DNA of 64,000 bases, taken from contig JAKOGH010000777.1 of NCBI GenBank assembly GCA_024811115.1, positions 60,241 to 124,240 on the forward strand, given 5' to 3'. The notes beneath the pieces are model-generated. The model was not told where the DNA came from. It saw only the letters and a list, made by a program, of their open reading frames with translations, and did no database searches. How positions within the stretch are numbered: the first letter of the stretch is position 1; each line of letters begins with the position of its first letter. Positions 1 to 10,444 of this stretch are shown here, piece by piece. The DNA comes from Terana coerulea. Lineage: Eukaryota; Basidiomycota; Agaricomycetes; Polyporales; Phanerochaetaceae. A program made the translations under genes and the position numbers.

Positions 1-1406
1 AGAGGATGGCCGACGGCGATTGACTGGAGTGAGCTCACTGGACGGGTTCGCCAACTGAAGCACCACCTGCGGAGACTTATCGACGATACAGACGAGGAGT
101 TTCTTCCCGGTCACGAGAGGCAGGAGATGGATGAAGATACGTCGAAAGACGCGGAGGACGATGGCGACATTTTGCTCGAGAGACCAAGAAAGGGCAGTGC
201 TTTCTGGAAAGAGGTGGTGCGAAGTGTGCGCCAGCGTGGTGCGCGGAAAGCCGCTGGTGTGCGCGGGCAGTTGACGACCTTCGCGAAAACGCAGCCTGGC
301 TAGTGCGTTCCCCTCTTTCTTTCATTCCGCCCTGCAGCTAACGATACCGTATTCCTCGACAGTTATGGAGAGCTCGGCTCAGTAATCATCAGCCAGACCA
401 TCTACGACCTCTTCCCACCCGCGACTTTCCCGTCTCAGTCGACACTTCCCTTGACTCCGACAGAGTTCATCCAACATATTCTCGTTCCAGAAGCTGCATT
501 GGCCCTCGTCATGGAGGACATGGAACAGGACCGTCAGGACGGCATCAAGACCCTGAGAGAGAGCGCCTCGTACGGTGTTGCGATGTTCCCCGACGAGCAC
601 ACAGAAGGGCACTCTGCGAGTGAGGACATCATCAAAGCGCGAGCAGCGGCACGGCGGAAGGAGATAGAGAAGGAAGATGAGGAGGAAGATGAGGACGCTG
701 AGCTATGGAGGGCTGTAGGCTTCGCTGACGCCGCCGCCGAGGATGACTTGGGGATGAGGCAGCCCAGTCGCGCGTCAAGCGTAGCGAGCAACCGGCCACA
801 ACGAGAATGCGCTAGGCGGGCGCAGTCGATCATCGACGGCGACGGCGACTCCGACGCCAGTATGCGCTCCGCAGCGTCGAAGTCGAAGTCGGGGCTGCAG
901 TCGAGGAAGGCACGCCCAAAGCCCCCGAGCACAGCGTCCGCGTCATCGTGGGCGTCCGACATCCAGATCATCGATGCTCCGCGGTCGTCTGAGCTCCAGG
1001 CGAAACCGCCGCGCCCGCGCCCGCGGGCCAAGCAACGGGGTCCAGACGCTGCGCCTTCCGACACCGACGCCAACCCGCGGACGAGCGACGCCGAACCGGA
1101 GGCTTCGGGGAGCGAGGGTCCGCGTGCGGGTGCGTCCAAGATGGTGGATTTCCTGGCGACACCCAAGGCGAAAGCGAAGGTAAAGGGTTTGCAGAAGACC
1201 AGCAGGTCGACGTCTGGCTCATCCACGAATTTCGCGTTGCATATCACGAAGAGCAGGCTATCTGGGTGAGTACATGTGGCACACTAGACTGGATATATCA
1301 AATCGACGTTTGTTCTCTTAATAGGGCGAAGACCGGCGATGAGTGGTCACGTTCGCTGAGGGATAACCAATCCGAACACCAAGAATATGACTTCGACTTC
1401 GACTAG
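1..1406 (+). CDS. RTC4-like domain protein, 5'-truncated by window edge
   Basis: C-terminal part of a gene that begins before the window. Exons 1..302, 363..1265 and 1325..1406 join in frame, with introns GTGCGT...CAG and GTGAGT...TAG. The first exons carry the pattern of the RTC4-like domain (restriction of telomere capping 4): a basic 'AxGVRGQL..FxKTQPGYYGELG' segment, then 'FPPATFP', then 'FIQHILVPEAALALVMEDM'. After the domain comes a low-complexity acidic, Ser/Pro/Lys-rich tail, and the protein ends 'SLRDNQSEHQEYDFDFD'. In yeast Rtc4 is a poorly understood nuclear/cytoplasmic protein linked to telomere capping; a molecular role here would be a guess. The family assignment rests on recalled motif spacing, not a search. 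Confidence 0.8.
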
Positions 1407-1678
1407 TCTACATAATGCACACTACGTTGTTACTTGTTTGTATAATCGTGAGTATCATTTTATATTACCATGTTGCGCCGGAACTTGTAGAGCAGCGTTG
1501 CGCGTTAAATTGAAAGCAAACCTGGACCTATGCGCCGCCGACTACTAGAGCCTAGCCATGCAGTATCCTCACAATGTACAGCCCACCCGAAGAGGCACTA
1601 ATACACGCTGCGTATGCGGTTCCATTCACATTTATTGCGTGGCGAGGAGGAAGAAAGTACATGGGCTCAGGCGCATCA

Positions 1679-2640
1679 ACACGAGGCTACTCAACGCCCG
1701 CCGCTGCAATGCGGCCATATCCGGCAAGCGGGCCCGGTCAGCCCCGGCGGCGAACGTGATCGCGCTCTGTTGATTCCGAATCAACAAGAGGCTGACCGGC
1801 GCTTGATACCCGCCTCCAGCATATAAAGCCCGCCCTCTCCAGGTCTTTCCTCTACATCACGCCTTTCAACCCGTCTCCCATCGAGGCGGTGGATCTTGTT
1901 CACTCGGCCTCACAAGCGAGGCCAGTGGGCAAGGCCTGGCGTAGGTGAGTATGGCTTGCTTTCTCTCCCCGCAAGCGTTGTGAGGACCCAAGCTCGACCC
2001 TAGATGCTTGGGCTGCGGTGACTTCATGCCCCGTACCTCTGCACTAGACCTGCTTGGCTTCGAGCTTCACATGCGAGGAGAGAGAGGAGGCGGGACTAGG
2101 GGTAGCAAGGGCTAGCCTCACCGACGCGACGAACACTGACAACAAGTACACAGGATCACCTGGAGCCGATGCCAGAGCCGGACGAACAAGACCGCGTCGA
2201 CTGCGTCGACGGGGCACGCCCTAGGACGAGGAACACCACCAAGAGTCGAGGACGAGGACCGGAACCAGGACCACTTATCGGAACGGGGGATGAAGCTCCC
2301 TAGGCGAAGACAAGATGTCGGAACGGGTGGATGAAGCTCCCCTAGGCGAAGAGAAGATCAACACAGAGTGGTGAAGAGACCCTCGAGGCGAAGACGCGAC
2401 ACCGGGGAGGGCCCCGTCTCGACCCCGACCGTTGAAGAGAAGAGCCAAGGCATGAGCTCGCCTATCAAGGTACGTCCCGAGGGAGGGCGAACATCGCCGC
2501 GACGTTCGTCCTGTGCTGGCCTTTTCGTGGTCCTCGGGATAAGTAGCTTCTGGGCTTAGCGGCTGGCCCAGGAGTGAAACCAACTGGCACCGAATTTACT
2601 TCGTGTATGCATTTGTTGCTGATCGGTGTTCTAGGTGCCA
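1679..2640 (+). repeat. Repeat element copy A (TATA-bearing dispersed family)
   Basis: One of at least seven related copies in the window. It opens with the motif CACGAGGCTAC shared with copies B, C and D, then has a near-palindrome (1768-1786), a CCTCC box and a TATA box (1822-1827). The transcribed-looking part holds 'caacccgtctccc.tcgaggcggtgg.tcttgttcactc', also seen in copy C. It ends with the family tail at about 2470-2590 (cgtcccgagggagggcg ... ctcgggataagtag ... gaaaccaact). There is no significant ORF. It could be a solo LTR or a short non-autonomous retroelement; the ends are not fixed because no clear target duplication was found. Confidence 0.7.
1768..1827 (+). promoter_or_regulatory. 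Palindrome plus TATA promoter module of copy A
   Basis: Near-palindrome tgttgattccgaatcaaca (1768-1786, one unpaired centre base), followed by gcctcc and TATAAA at 1822-1827. The same order and spacing recurs in copies B-F and H. Read as the core promoter of the repeat; the activity is inferred. Confidence 0.6.
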
Positions 2641-2709
2641 GTCTTCGTCAGGATGCCTGTCTAGCTCTACTATATCAGTCAGTTGTGTTCGTCTTCCTGT
2701 ACTATGCAC

Positions 2710-3296
2710 TAAGGTAGCGGCCACTAGGAACGGGCACCCTTATGTAAGCTGGGCGCTTAACAGGCGCTTGGGCTAGCACCTCAAGCTCGAGCGGAAAATC
2801 TTTGGGTAGAGCAGAGGCACCGTGACATTTTGCAGTAGTTTCACTCAAATGGCCATCCAGTAATATGTCAGAACCGCACTGTACGCCATTTGAGCACATA
2901 AGGAGCCATACCTGGTGCTCTGTGAAAGTTGCGAGAAAGGGTGGCGAGCGGATCACGCGTAGTACTACTATAAAGGTAGTGGGGCGCATCAGCGGGCTCG
3001 CGTGGCTATTAAGCGCCCAGGCCAAATCTCATGGGTCCGAAAATGTAAAACCTCGCCAGACGACTTGGGAATGCGAGAAAATGCATTTCATGGTGAAACA
3101 TATTTTTGACCATAGGTCGCCCAGCATTTCGATATTTGCCATTCTGCTTTATACAAAAGATAGCTACTGACCTCCCCAACGCATTCTATAAAGCAGAATC
3201 ACGATACATGAAAAGTGCCCGACGCTGTCGTCGTTGTTGTGGCGGCCGTGCGCTTGCTTACATAAGGGGTGCCCGTTCCTGGTGGCCGCTACCTTA
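2710..3296. mobile_element. 587 bp MITE with ~40 bp terminal inverted repeats
   Basis: The ends are inverted copies: taaggtagcggccac.aggaacgggcaccc.ttatgtaagc reads inward from 2710 and, on the other strand, from 3296, with a single mismatch and a one-base indel over about 40 bp. The 3 bp CAC flanks both ends (2707-2709, 3297-3299), a possible target duplication. The interior has no transposase and contains a perfect 13 bp inverted repeat, attctgctttata at 3141-3153 and its complement at 3187-3199. Superfamily is not certain: a 3 bp duplication would suit PIF/Harbinger-like elements, but CAC is not their usual TWA. Confidence 0.8.
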
Positions 3297-3299
3297 CAC

Positions 3300-5478
3300 T
3301 AATGCAGGACACGTCTTTCTCGTTGTAGGTCATCTACGCTGTAGAGGAAGCGCATTATGCCGTCCCTGCCAGTGGTACGTGGATCAGCTGCAGAGACTCG
3401 TCACTATGCTGACCTACATATTCACTCTATCACAGCCGTCTTTCCAATGCGGGATGGGTGGCAAGGGTTGTAGCGTATTCTATGCACCCAACTACATTGT
3501 TTCCCATTCGCTACACTAACGATGTCGTGTACATGCTCGTAGAATAAGCCTTGGCTCGATGTTCTATTTATGCTTTCATAGCTGTCTCGCTAGTGGTTTG
3601 AAGACATTAGCATACACGGAGCACGACAGACTGTACATTTTCTTCAGGACGTGACTCCAGGAGCGCTGCGTGCACGGAGTACGTACTACGCCCGGTGTGG
3701 GGCCTCCAACGGCTCATGTTGACATCTTGCTGGCATTAAGTGCAACAGCGCCACACTAGCATTTGCTGGGCATATCCTCGCTACCGTGCTCGAACACCAC
3801 CGCGCAGTGCCTGTGGATAAGGCGACAATGTAGTCCCGTCGTGAGTATGGACGCTCACACTCCCAAAATGCCGCAGAAGCACTTGAAGTAATCTGGAAGG
3901 AATTGTTGTGTATTTCACGCCGCGAGTCACACAATCCATACATCTGCCGTACAGGTACTGCACAGACTTATCGTCTCAGCAAAGGCTCCTCTTTGCCCGC
4001 TTTCACCTTGAGATTGCTCTACACAGTCATTTAGCTCGCGTGTCTTAAAATCACCCCGAGAGATGCATCAACGTACCAGCTCACCCCGATTGGCAAACTA
4101 ATGAAAGCATCCAGCCCAATACACACGTTCGTAGCCGGGAGCACACTTGCCGCCGCCCGGGAGCTTGTCTGTGGTCGCCTGCTTTTCATGAGGGATATGC
4201 TCATCGAACTCACAGCTATTTATGAGCAGCAGCGCCTTGGACTTGATCTTGTACCGCTATAGGCAGATAAGTCAGCCATCCTGGTGGTTTCTCGATGCAG
4301 GCGAGACACGTACCTCAATATAGTCGGGCAAACCAGCCGCACAGGGCGAGCCAACACGACCACATTGGCGTCACCCTTATACTCAAGGTAGAAGACCAGC
4401 CAGGCACCGAAGTAGCATCTCGCCGCACCTACACGCGTGACACCGTCCGCCCTCAGGGCCGCAACTACGGCGTTGACGGCGCCCCACCGCGCATCGTTAC
4501 CGCGCTCCCTGAACCACTGTATGCAGGTAAATGCGGAGTCATGGTTTAAGTGAAGTACTTGCGTGCACATTGGCCCAGACAGGCAAGCTATGCAACGCAC
4601 CAAGAGTGCCCTATTTGGCTGGAGATATCTGGCATGACGACGAGGAAGCCATTACGCGTGTAGTTGTCCACGGGCAACTTTATACACAGTGTGAGGGCAC
4701 ATTTCTTCGAAGACTATGAGTTGTGAGGGTTAAGGGGATATACAGTCGATGACTGTCTATCTTTTCAGAGTCAACTCGGGCTAGTCCAGCATCGTACAGG
4801 GAGATTTTTCTCTAACATGGTTAGTAGAAAGTAACTTGCGCACCGTAGATCCTACAAAGGTAACTGATTATGCGGTAAGTCTTCCAGAGCGCGCCACAAT
4901 CAAGCTCGCTACTAGTAGGGTGGGGATTTTGAGGATAAGGGTGATAGCGATGAGGATGGGTGGAAGGTTTCCGACATGCTTCGAGGAGGGGAACCAGTTT
5001 GGGTTGGGTCGACGATGATGGCGGAGTCAATGGTTTCAGCTGCAACAGGTGAGGGAGATGAACGTTTGTATGGTGTGCAGAAAGAAGCGCGAAGGGAACT
5101 GGGTGCCAACTGAGTCGCACGGCAAGCACTGAAACCACAGTTCTTTCAACGATCTCAAGAAATATCTGGCATCTTATAAAAGGGGGTAAAGACCCATCAG
5201 ATTATTTACTGTGTACTGAGCATTACGCGGACGGACCTCAGAGAAGACGATATATTGGGCCAGGGATGCTGACAAATCTTGAACCGTTGACCAACGCCAC
5301 AAAGTAGGCGGTATAAGGAGTTGGGCGCGCGTGGTCTTTGTCTCCCCACCACTTTTGTTTCGAACCACACCTCAGGTGGCCCGCGCTATTCAACTCACCA
5401 CCCAACAACCACGATCGCGATCACCACTCCCCATTTCCAACCCATCCCCATACCATACCGCGCTGTATAGAAATAACC
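3300..5478. other. Intergenic, no recognisable gene
   Basis: Both strands hold only short open frames without family motifs or convincing splice-linked exons. No repeat of the element family was seen here. Confidence 0.5.
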
Positions 5479-6364
5479 ATGACGATCCACCGCGCCACGA
5501 AATACGAAGAATATCGCGAGTTCTTCGCCATCCTCGCCTCCGGTGACAGAACGCGGTATTCTAGGGCCGCCGAAGTCTCGCAGAAACTCCCGACACGCCA
5601 ACCGACGACGATCCGCACCAGGGAAAGGTCTACAAAGGACATTGAGGCACTGTTCGATGAGAAGGAGGCGCAAGAAATCCTCACCGCCGACCGTAAATTG
5701 CCTGCCGCCGCCGAGCTGGGGCCCATCCAGCACGTCCACGCCGCGATCGAGACCCTGCCCGCCCTCGCCAAGGACAGTCGTAGGTCAACCACTGAGGCCG
5801 CCGATGCCAGGACCCTCCTCAAGAACGCTGCCTCAAGCTCCTCTGAGCCCGAAGACTTCCCCGAGGTTTACTCGCCATACCCCCACATCTCCGACAAACA
5901 ATATCGTTTCACCTTTAAGCTAATGCTCCACAACCTGTACGACTGCGACACCTTCCGCGACATGGTGCAACGCATCGTCGCTGACTCCCAGCAGTCGTTC
6001 CGGCCGTTGGAAGGAGCTGCGCGCGCGTAGGGAGAAGGGCGTCGGCCTGGGCCTGGTGGAGGACGGCAAGCCCGTCGTCGGATCCATGAGGGCGACGAAG
6101 AAGCGATGCATCTCTGTCAACAAGTCGGACGTGCATGCCCGCGTCGAGATGAACGAGGGCGAAAGGACGGGGCGGTTTGAGGAGATGCAGGAGATAATGG
6201 CGGTGGTATTCCCGTCGCAAGGGCAAGACACGAAGGGCTCGCGAGGGGACAAGAGTCGCAAAACCCGTCCGAGTATTCTTGGCTTCCAAGGGTGGAAGGC
6301 GACGGCCGACTCCAGGAGCCCCAAGAAGAGGGCGTTCGGTGACATCGAGGCCACAGAGGCGTAA
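5479..6364 (+). pseudogene. Uncharacterised small protein gene with a frame break
   Basis: An ATG in good context (aaataaccATGacg) opens a frame beginning MTIHRATKYEEYREFFAILA, which stops at 6030. A second frame continues immediately in a coherent protein from about 6008 (WKELRARREKGVGLGLVEDG...) to a stop at 6362-6364, ending 'RAFGDIEATEA'. The join needs one missing or extra base near 6000-6010 (ttccggccgttggaagg). No intron borders explain it. Joined, it would be about 295 residues, soluble, rich in charged residues, with no recognised domain. Either an assembly indel or a young pseudogene; the family is unknown to me. Confidence 0.5.
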
Positions 6365-6579
6365 CGAAGGCCGCATCGTGACCGTTTGGCACAACTCTTC
6401 ATGCTCATGCACCAACACAAACAAGCCACCGCGGCGGAAGGCTTCCTGGCTCTTAGCGGGAAGTCTTTCTGGCCCTCCGCTATACGTCAGGTCCTTTCTT
6501 GCGCGCGACACCTTTCGGCTTCCTGCGGATTCTCCAAGCTTTCCTGGGTCATTTCTACCACCCTTCCTTCCTATACACT

Positions 6580-6861
6580 CTATTTGGTGTGGTCAGCCCA
6601 AGCGTCGGGCGTAACATGATATATTGCTTCCTCACATATGTATTCGTAGTTTTCAAGCCAATTTGACATCCGCAAAAAAGTGCGACCCTTGCTGAGCCGG
6701 ACTTGTCCGAAGGTGTCTTTGCAGTTGCACGCCGAGGGATTGAAGGTTATTCCACTGCGACATATCCGGTCAGCAGGGGGTGCTTTTATAATGACGTCTG
6801 GATGTTCTGCATACAGATCGAGAGTGCAAAGCAGGACTTCGTGTCGAGCATCTGGACGCAT
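6580..6861 (-). CDS. Possible small hypothetical protein (93 aa)
   Basis: Single open frame beginning MRPDARHEVLLCTLDLYAEH and ending 'HVTPDAWADHTK'. Composition looks protein-like and the 3' end is convergent with the 5.5 kb gene, but there is no recognised domain, and no promoter or splice support was seen. It may be one exon of a longer minus-strand gene or chance. Confidence 0.25.
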   Translation of the reverse strand: MRPDARHEVLLCTLDLYAEHPDVIIKAPPADRICRSGITFNPSACNCKDTFGQVRLSKGRTFLRMSNWLENYEYICEEAIYHVTPDAWADHTK

Positions 6862-8777
6862 TGTAGCTATTCATGAAGAGTGAACGTCCCTCGGCTTCAA
6901 CGTAGATATACTATATTCAAGATGAGAAGAATAGAGAATGCCAGGAGAAAGTAAACGTACGTGTTGACAGCTCCTCCTCCGAAGCCGACCCAGGACCCAG
7001 GTGACGCGCTACTAACTAAACCTCAGAGGCTTCACGAGCTGATTCAAGGTGTCCTGACATGTAGCACATGGATTACGCCGCTACAGCTCATCGAAAGGTG
7101 TGCAGGGCCAGCCGAGAAAAGGGGTCAGGAGAGGCTCTGTCCGTGAGCAGGCTTTCTAGCGTATCGGGGCGGTCTGGATTCAAGTTAGCGCGTGTTAGAT
7201 GGCCAACGATAGTGAACGATGTTTCGGTACGCTGCCATTCACAAGAAGTCGAGGGGAGAAGGGATGAGTGAGCAACTCACAGGTCCCGCCTGCCAGCGGA
7301 CGGAAGCGGCAGGACCACACTTGTGGCCCGAAACGGCAAGCGACGTGGTTGCTGGACTCAACAGGTTTATAACTTGCATTCGCAAGCCCGCGTATCGTCT
7401 TCCCCGGAAAGCATTCGCATAGATTCCCACCTCTACGAGCATAACGTTAGTATGCCAGTCACATTTTACAGTACTTATAGTCATACAACAGACGTGAGTT
7501 ACAGCAGAGGGCCGTGCCGCCAACGACGGATCACATTTCCGTGATCCGTTGCATTTCTGACGACGTCGTTCCGCGGGCTTTCTTCACCTAGTACTTCCAT
7601 CTTTCGCTCTCAGTCTCAGGACTTACGCATGCTTGCATGTCTAACTAGACACTCCTAGTAGGACGGGGCTGAGCTGAGGTAGATGAACTCGCGTTGCAAG
7701 CCGTCGGGGGCACATGCACTGGCAAGACCGAACTGCTCGACGGTCTGCGTCCCGGTCGTCTGCGTCCACGGTTTGTGGTCGCGACGAGGGGCGCAAAGTT
7801 TCGCAGTGCGTACGTTATGCACTGGGCATTGGCCTATATCCGTTGTGTGCTAAATTACCCATTCTACGCCAAACTAGGGAATTAACTGGTGCTCACGCCA
7901 AGGACATTCGCGATACAATTGTCTGTGAAGAGAGGAGAGGAGAAGGAAGACATACAAGGTTTGTCAGGTCACATCATGCTCGTGTCGTGGACGTTACTGG
8001 AAAATATTGGATCAGGAGCGGCGGCGTACGAAGCCCAAAGCTATTCTTCGCCACAGCTCTGTGACCTTGATCCATCTCTATACGGCCATGATCCCGCTGA
8101 CAGCTACGGAACATCAGCATACGGCCACGCGGGCCACGTGCAGATGCACAGGCGTATTAGGTCAAATGGTGATATTGAACCACCCAGCCTATCCAGTAGA
8201 GGTATGTGGTGGCTCCTGTGCATCTAGCAGAATTTGATTGGGTTTTTTCAAGAATTGGCTACATCGCGATCAATCGTATGGGTCCCAAGCGAGGCATTAA
8301 TCATTAATCATGCGGCGTCGAATTGTGAATAATACTTCAATGCACGTCTGAACCGCATGGAGGTATATTCCCGCGGTCGATTCCGTGCGCTGCATTAAAC
8401 ATCCCCGCACTCGTGATACAGACCGAACCTTACGACTGGAGCATTCATGTGGCCGAGGCTGCACCGCCCTGACTGCTGGCATCAGTCCGAACGGACGTGA
8501 TTGCGAAATGAATCGGTGCCCGTGCACAATTCCCGTAACTCCAACTTCGTTAAGCCAGACCTGGCCACGGATCCGACTTACGGACATTGGCATCCACGAG
8601 CCAAGTGCGATCTGCGCCGCGGGAGATGCTGCGTGAGCTGAGCTCATCTATGTAGATGTCTGACGGGCCTCTTATAAAGTCGGAGCCAGTGACTTTCGCG
8701 TTCGCTGGGCTCCTTCAACCTTGCAGTTCACCAACACCCGCATTTCCTCCCTACCAGAAGGCTTAACCTCTACACAG
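6862..8777. other. Intergenic, no recognisable gene
   Basis: Only short overlapping frames without domain motifs. A TATA-like stretch (cttataaag) near 8671 lies about 100 bp upstream of DUF6533 gene 1 and could belong to its promoter. Confidence 0.4.
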
Positions 8778-10444
8778 ATGTTTGTACAACTGTAAGTGGA
8801 TTCATCCGTTCAATTTTGAGAGCTGATGATGTCTGAGGCACAGCAGGGTCGAAAACTACATGCCAGCAGCGGTTACGTGTACGTCGCCTCCTCTGTCTTC
8901 AGCTGCTCTAAATTATGTTGCATGTCATCAGGTCTCACGGTCTATGAATACGCAATCACTTTCGGACAAGAAGTGACATGCGTCTGGAGTAGAAAGCTCA
9001 CAGCTACTTCCGTCCTTCTCATCTCCATTCGCTGGACCATGATTCTCGGTCAACTCTTACCGTTCATTGCCACGTTGGAGGTATGTTTGAACTCACCCGC
9101 GAGTATATGCGAATAACAGCCGTTCTTATTGTTCTCCTTGTCAGAGGTTGGCCGTCTCTCGCAGAACCAGCCACTCCACTCTGATACAGATTTCGGTCAT
9201 AGCTGCCGTACGGAGGTCTACGTCGATGGCCTCTTGACCATCATTGCATACACGCAGGCGGCTCGTAAGTCATCCGACTACCTACTGCCATTCTTGTCTA
9301 TTCATTATGAGTATCCAATCCAGTGTTTTCCGCCCTGCGTGTGTACGCAATATTTCACGACCCGAAGTATTGTCGACTCGTCTCCATTCTCGTGTTCGCA
9401 CTTGGAATGGTACCGGTCGCCATAAATCTGGTGCGTTCACGTGTCCTATCGTCAGGATGCGGGCGAGGCTGATCAGCCCACAAGCCCGCATTGTTCTACA
9501 TACGCTTCACATACGTGGGTGCTCCTGGCTACTCATGCGCCCAGGTGTATGATTTTTCGCAGACAGTTCTACTGGTGTAAGCCCCTTAATTTGTCTGTTT
9601 ATTACCAACGCTCACCGTGGTGCTAGCTGTGCGTCGCCGCATATTCTTTGTTGTGAAATGTTCTACTCACGTGCTCTTTCTGGTACAGTGATTGTAGTCT
9701 TGCGCACTTCCGTCATAGTCAGCGACTTGATAGTGTTGATCCTGACATGGACCAAGACCTTCAAGCATTGGCGGGAAGCGCGACAGCTGGGGCTCCAGGT
9801 CTCTGTGTCGAGTTGTCTCCTCCGCGATGGTGAGAAGGCCACTATTCTCCCTGTCCTGACGTTAAAGAGATCTTCTTTCTAGGCAGTGTGTATTTTTGTA
9901 CATTACAACTCCCTCTAACTGTCGGTATATGCTGAACCAGCTTACTCCCTAGGGTGTTGCTTGGGATCAGCACCGCACAGATGCTTGTCACGACGCACTT
10001 GTCCTCGGGGGTGAGTACCACCATCAGTCGTGTCGATAAAAGTACTAATGATCAGCTCATAGGACGTGGGGTCGGGATTGGTCACTCAGATAACCGCAGT
10101 ACTGGTATGTGCTCCGCTCCGTAGCCACACAATCCTCTCGCTGATGTTGCGCGCAATGTTCCATATGCAAGCCCCCGATCCTCATCAGCCGCTTCCTGCT
10201 GAACCTCCGGCTGCTCAATACGGCTGAGACCTCCCAGTCAAGCTCGCATGCAAGATCCCTCTCCCAATTCTCGGCGCCGAACTTCCGAGTTGCTTCCACC
10301 CTCGGGAACATGGGAGAACTTCTGGACCACGGGCAAATGGAGCGGTATGTGCACGAAGAGGAATGTCCGTCCGGGAGCATGAACATGCATGGTAACGGCA
10401 GCGAGGTCTATGAGACAATTCGTTTGGAGGCTGTTGCTGCTTGA
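8778..10444 (+). CDS. DUF6533 family seven-helix membrane protein, gene 1
   Basis: Multi-exon gene with the landmarks of the basidiomycete DUF6533 family in order: 'ENYMPAASG' near the start; DUF6533 core 'YEYAITFGQEVTCVWSRKL' and 'LLISIRWTMILGQLLPFIA' (about 8939-9080); 'VFSALRVYAIFHDPKYCR' with the following helix (about 9322-9428); 'VIVSDLIVLILTWTKTFKHW' and 'SSCLLRDG' (about 9690-9829); and 'PILISRFLLNLR' (from about 10173) before a hydrophilic tail ending at TGA 10442-10444. Introns are short GT...AG. The exons between 9860 and 10170 are the least certain. The family is fungal-specific, membrane-bound, of unknown function. The start ATG at 8778 is the first that joins the 'ENY' exon. Confidence 0.75.

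Noticed and set aside
534..1247. 237-codon minus-strand ORF across the RTC4-like gene
   Set aside because: Shadow of the plus-strand exon; its Ser/Ala-rich composition mirrors the low-complexity coding tail, with no motif or splice context.
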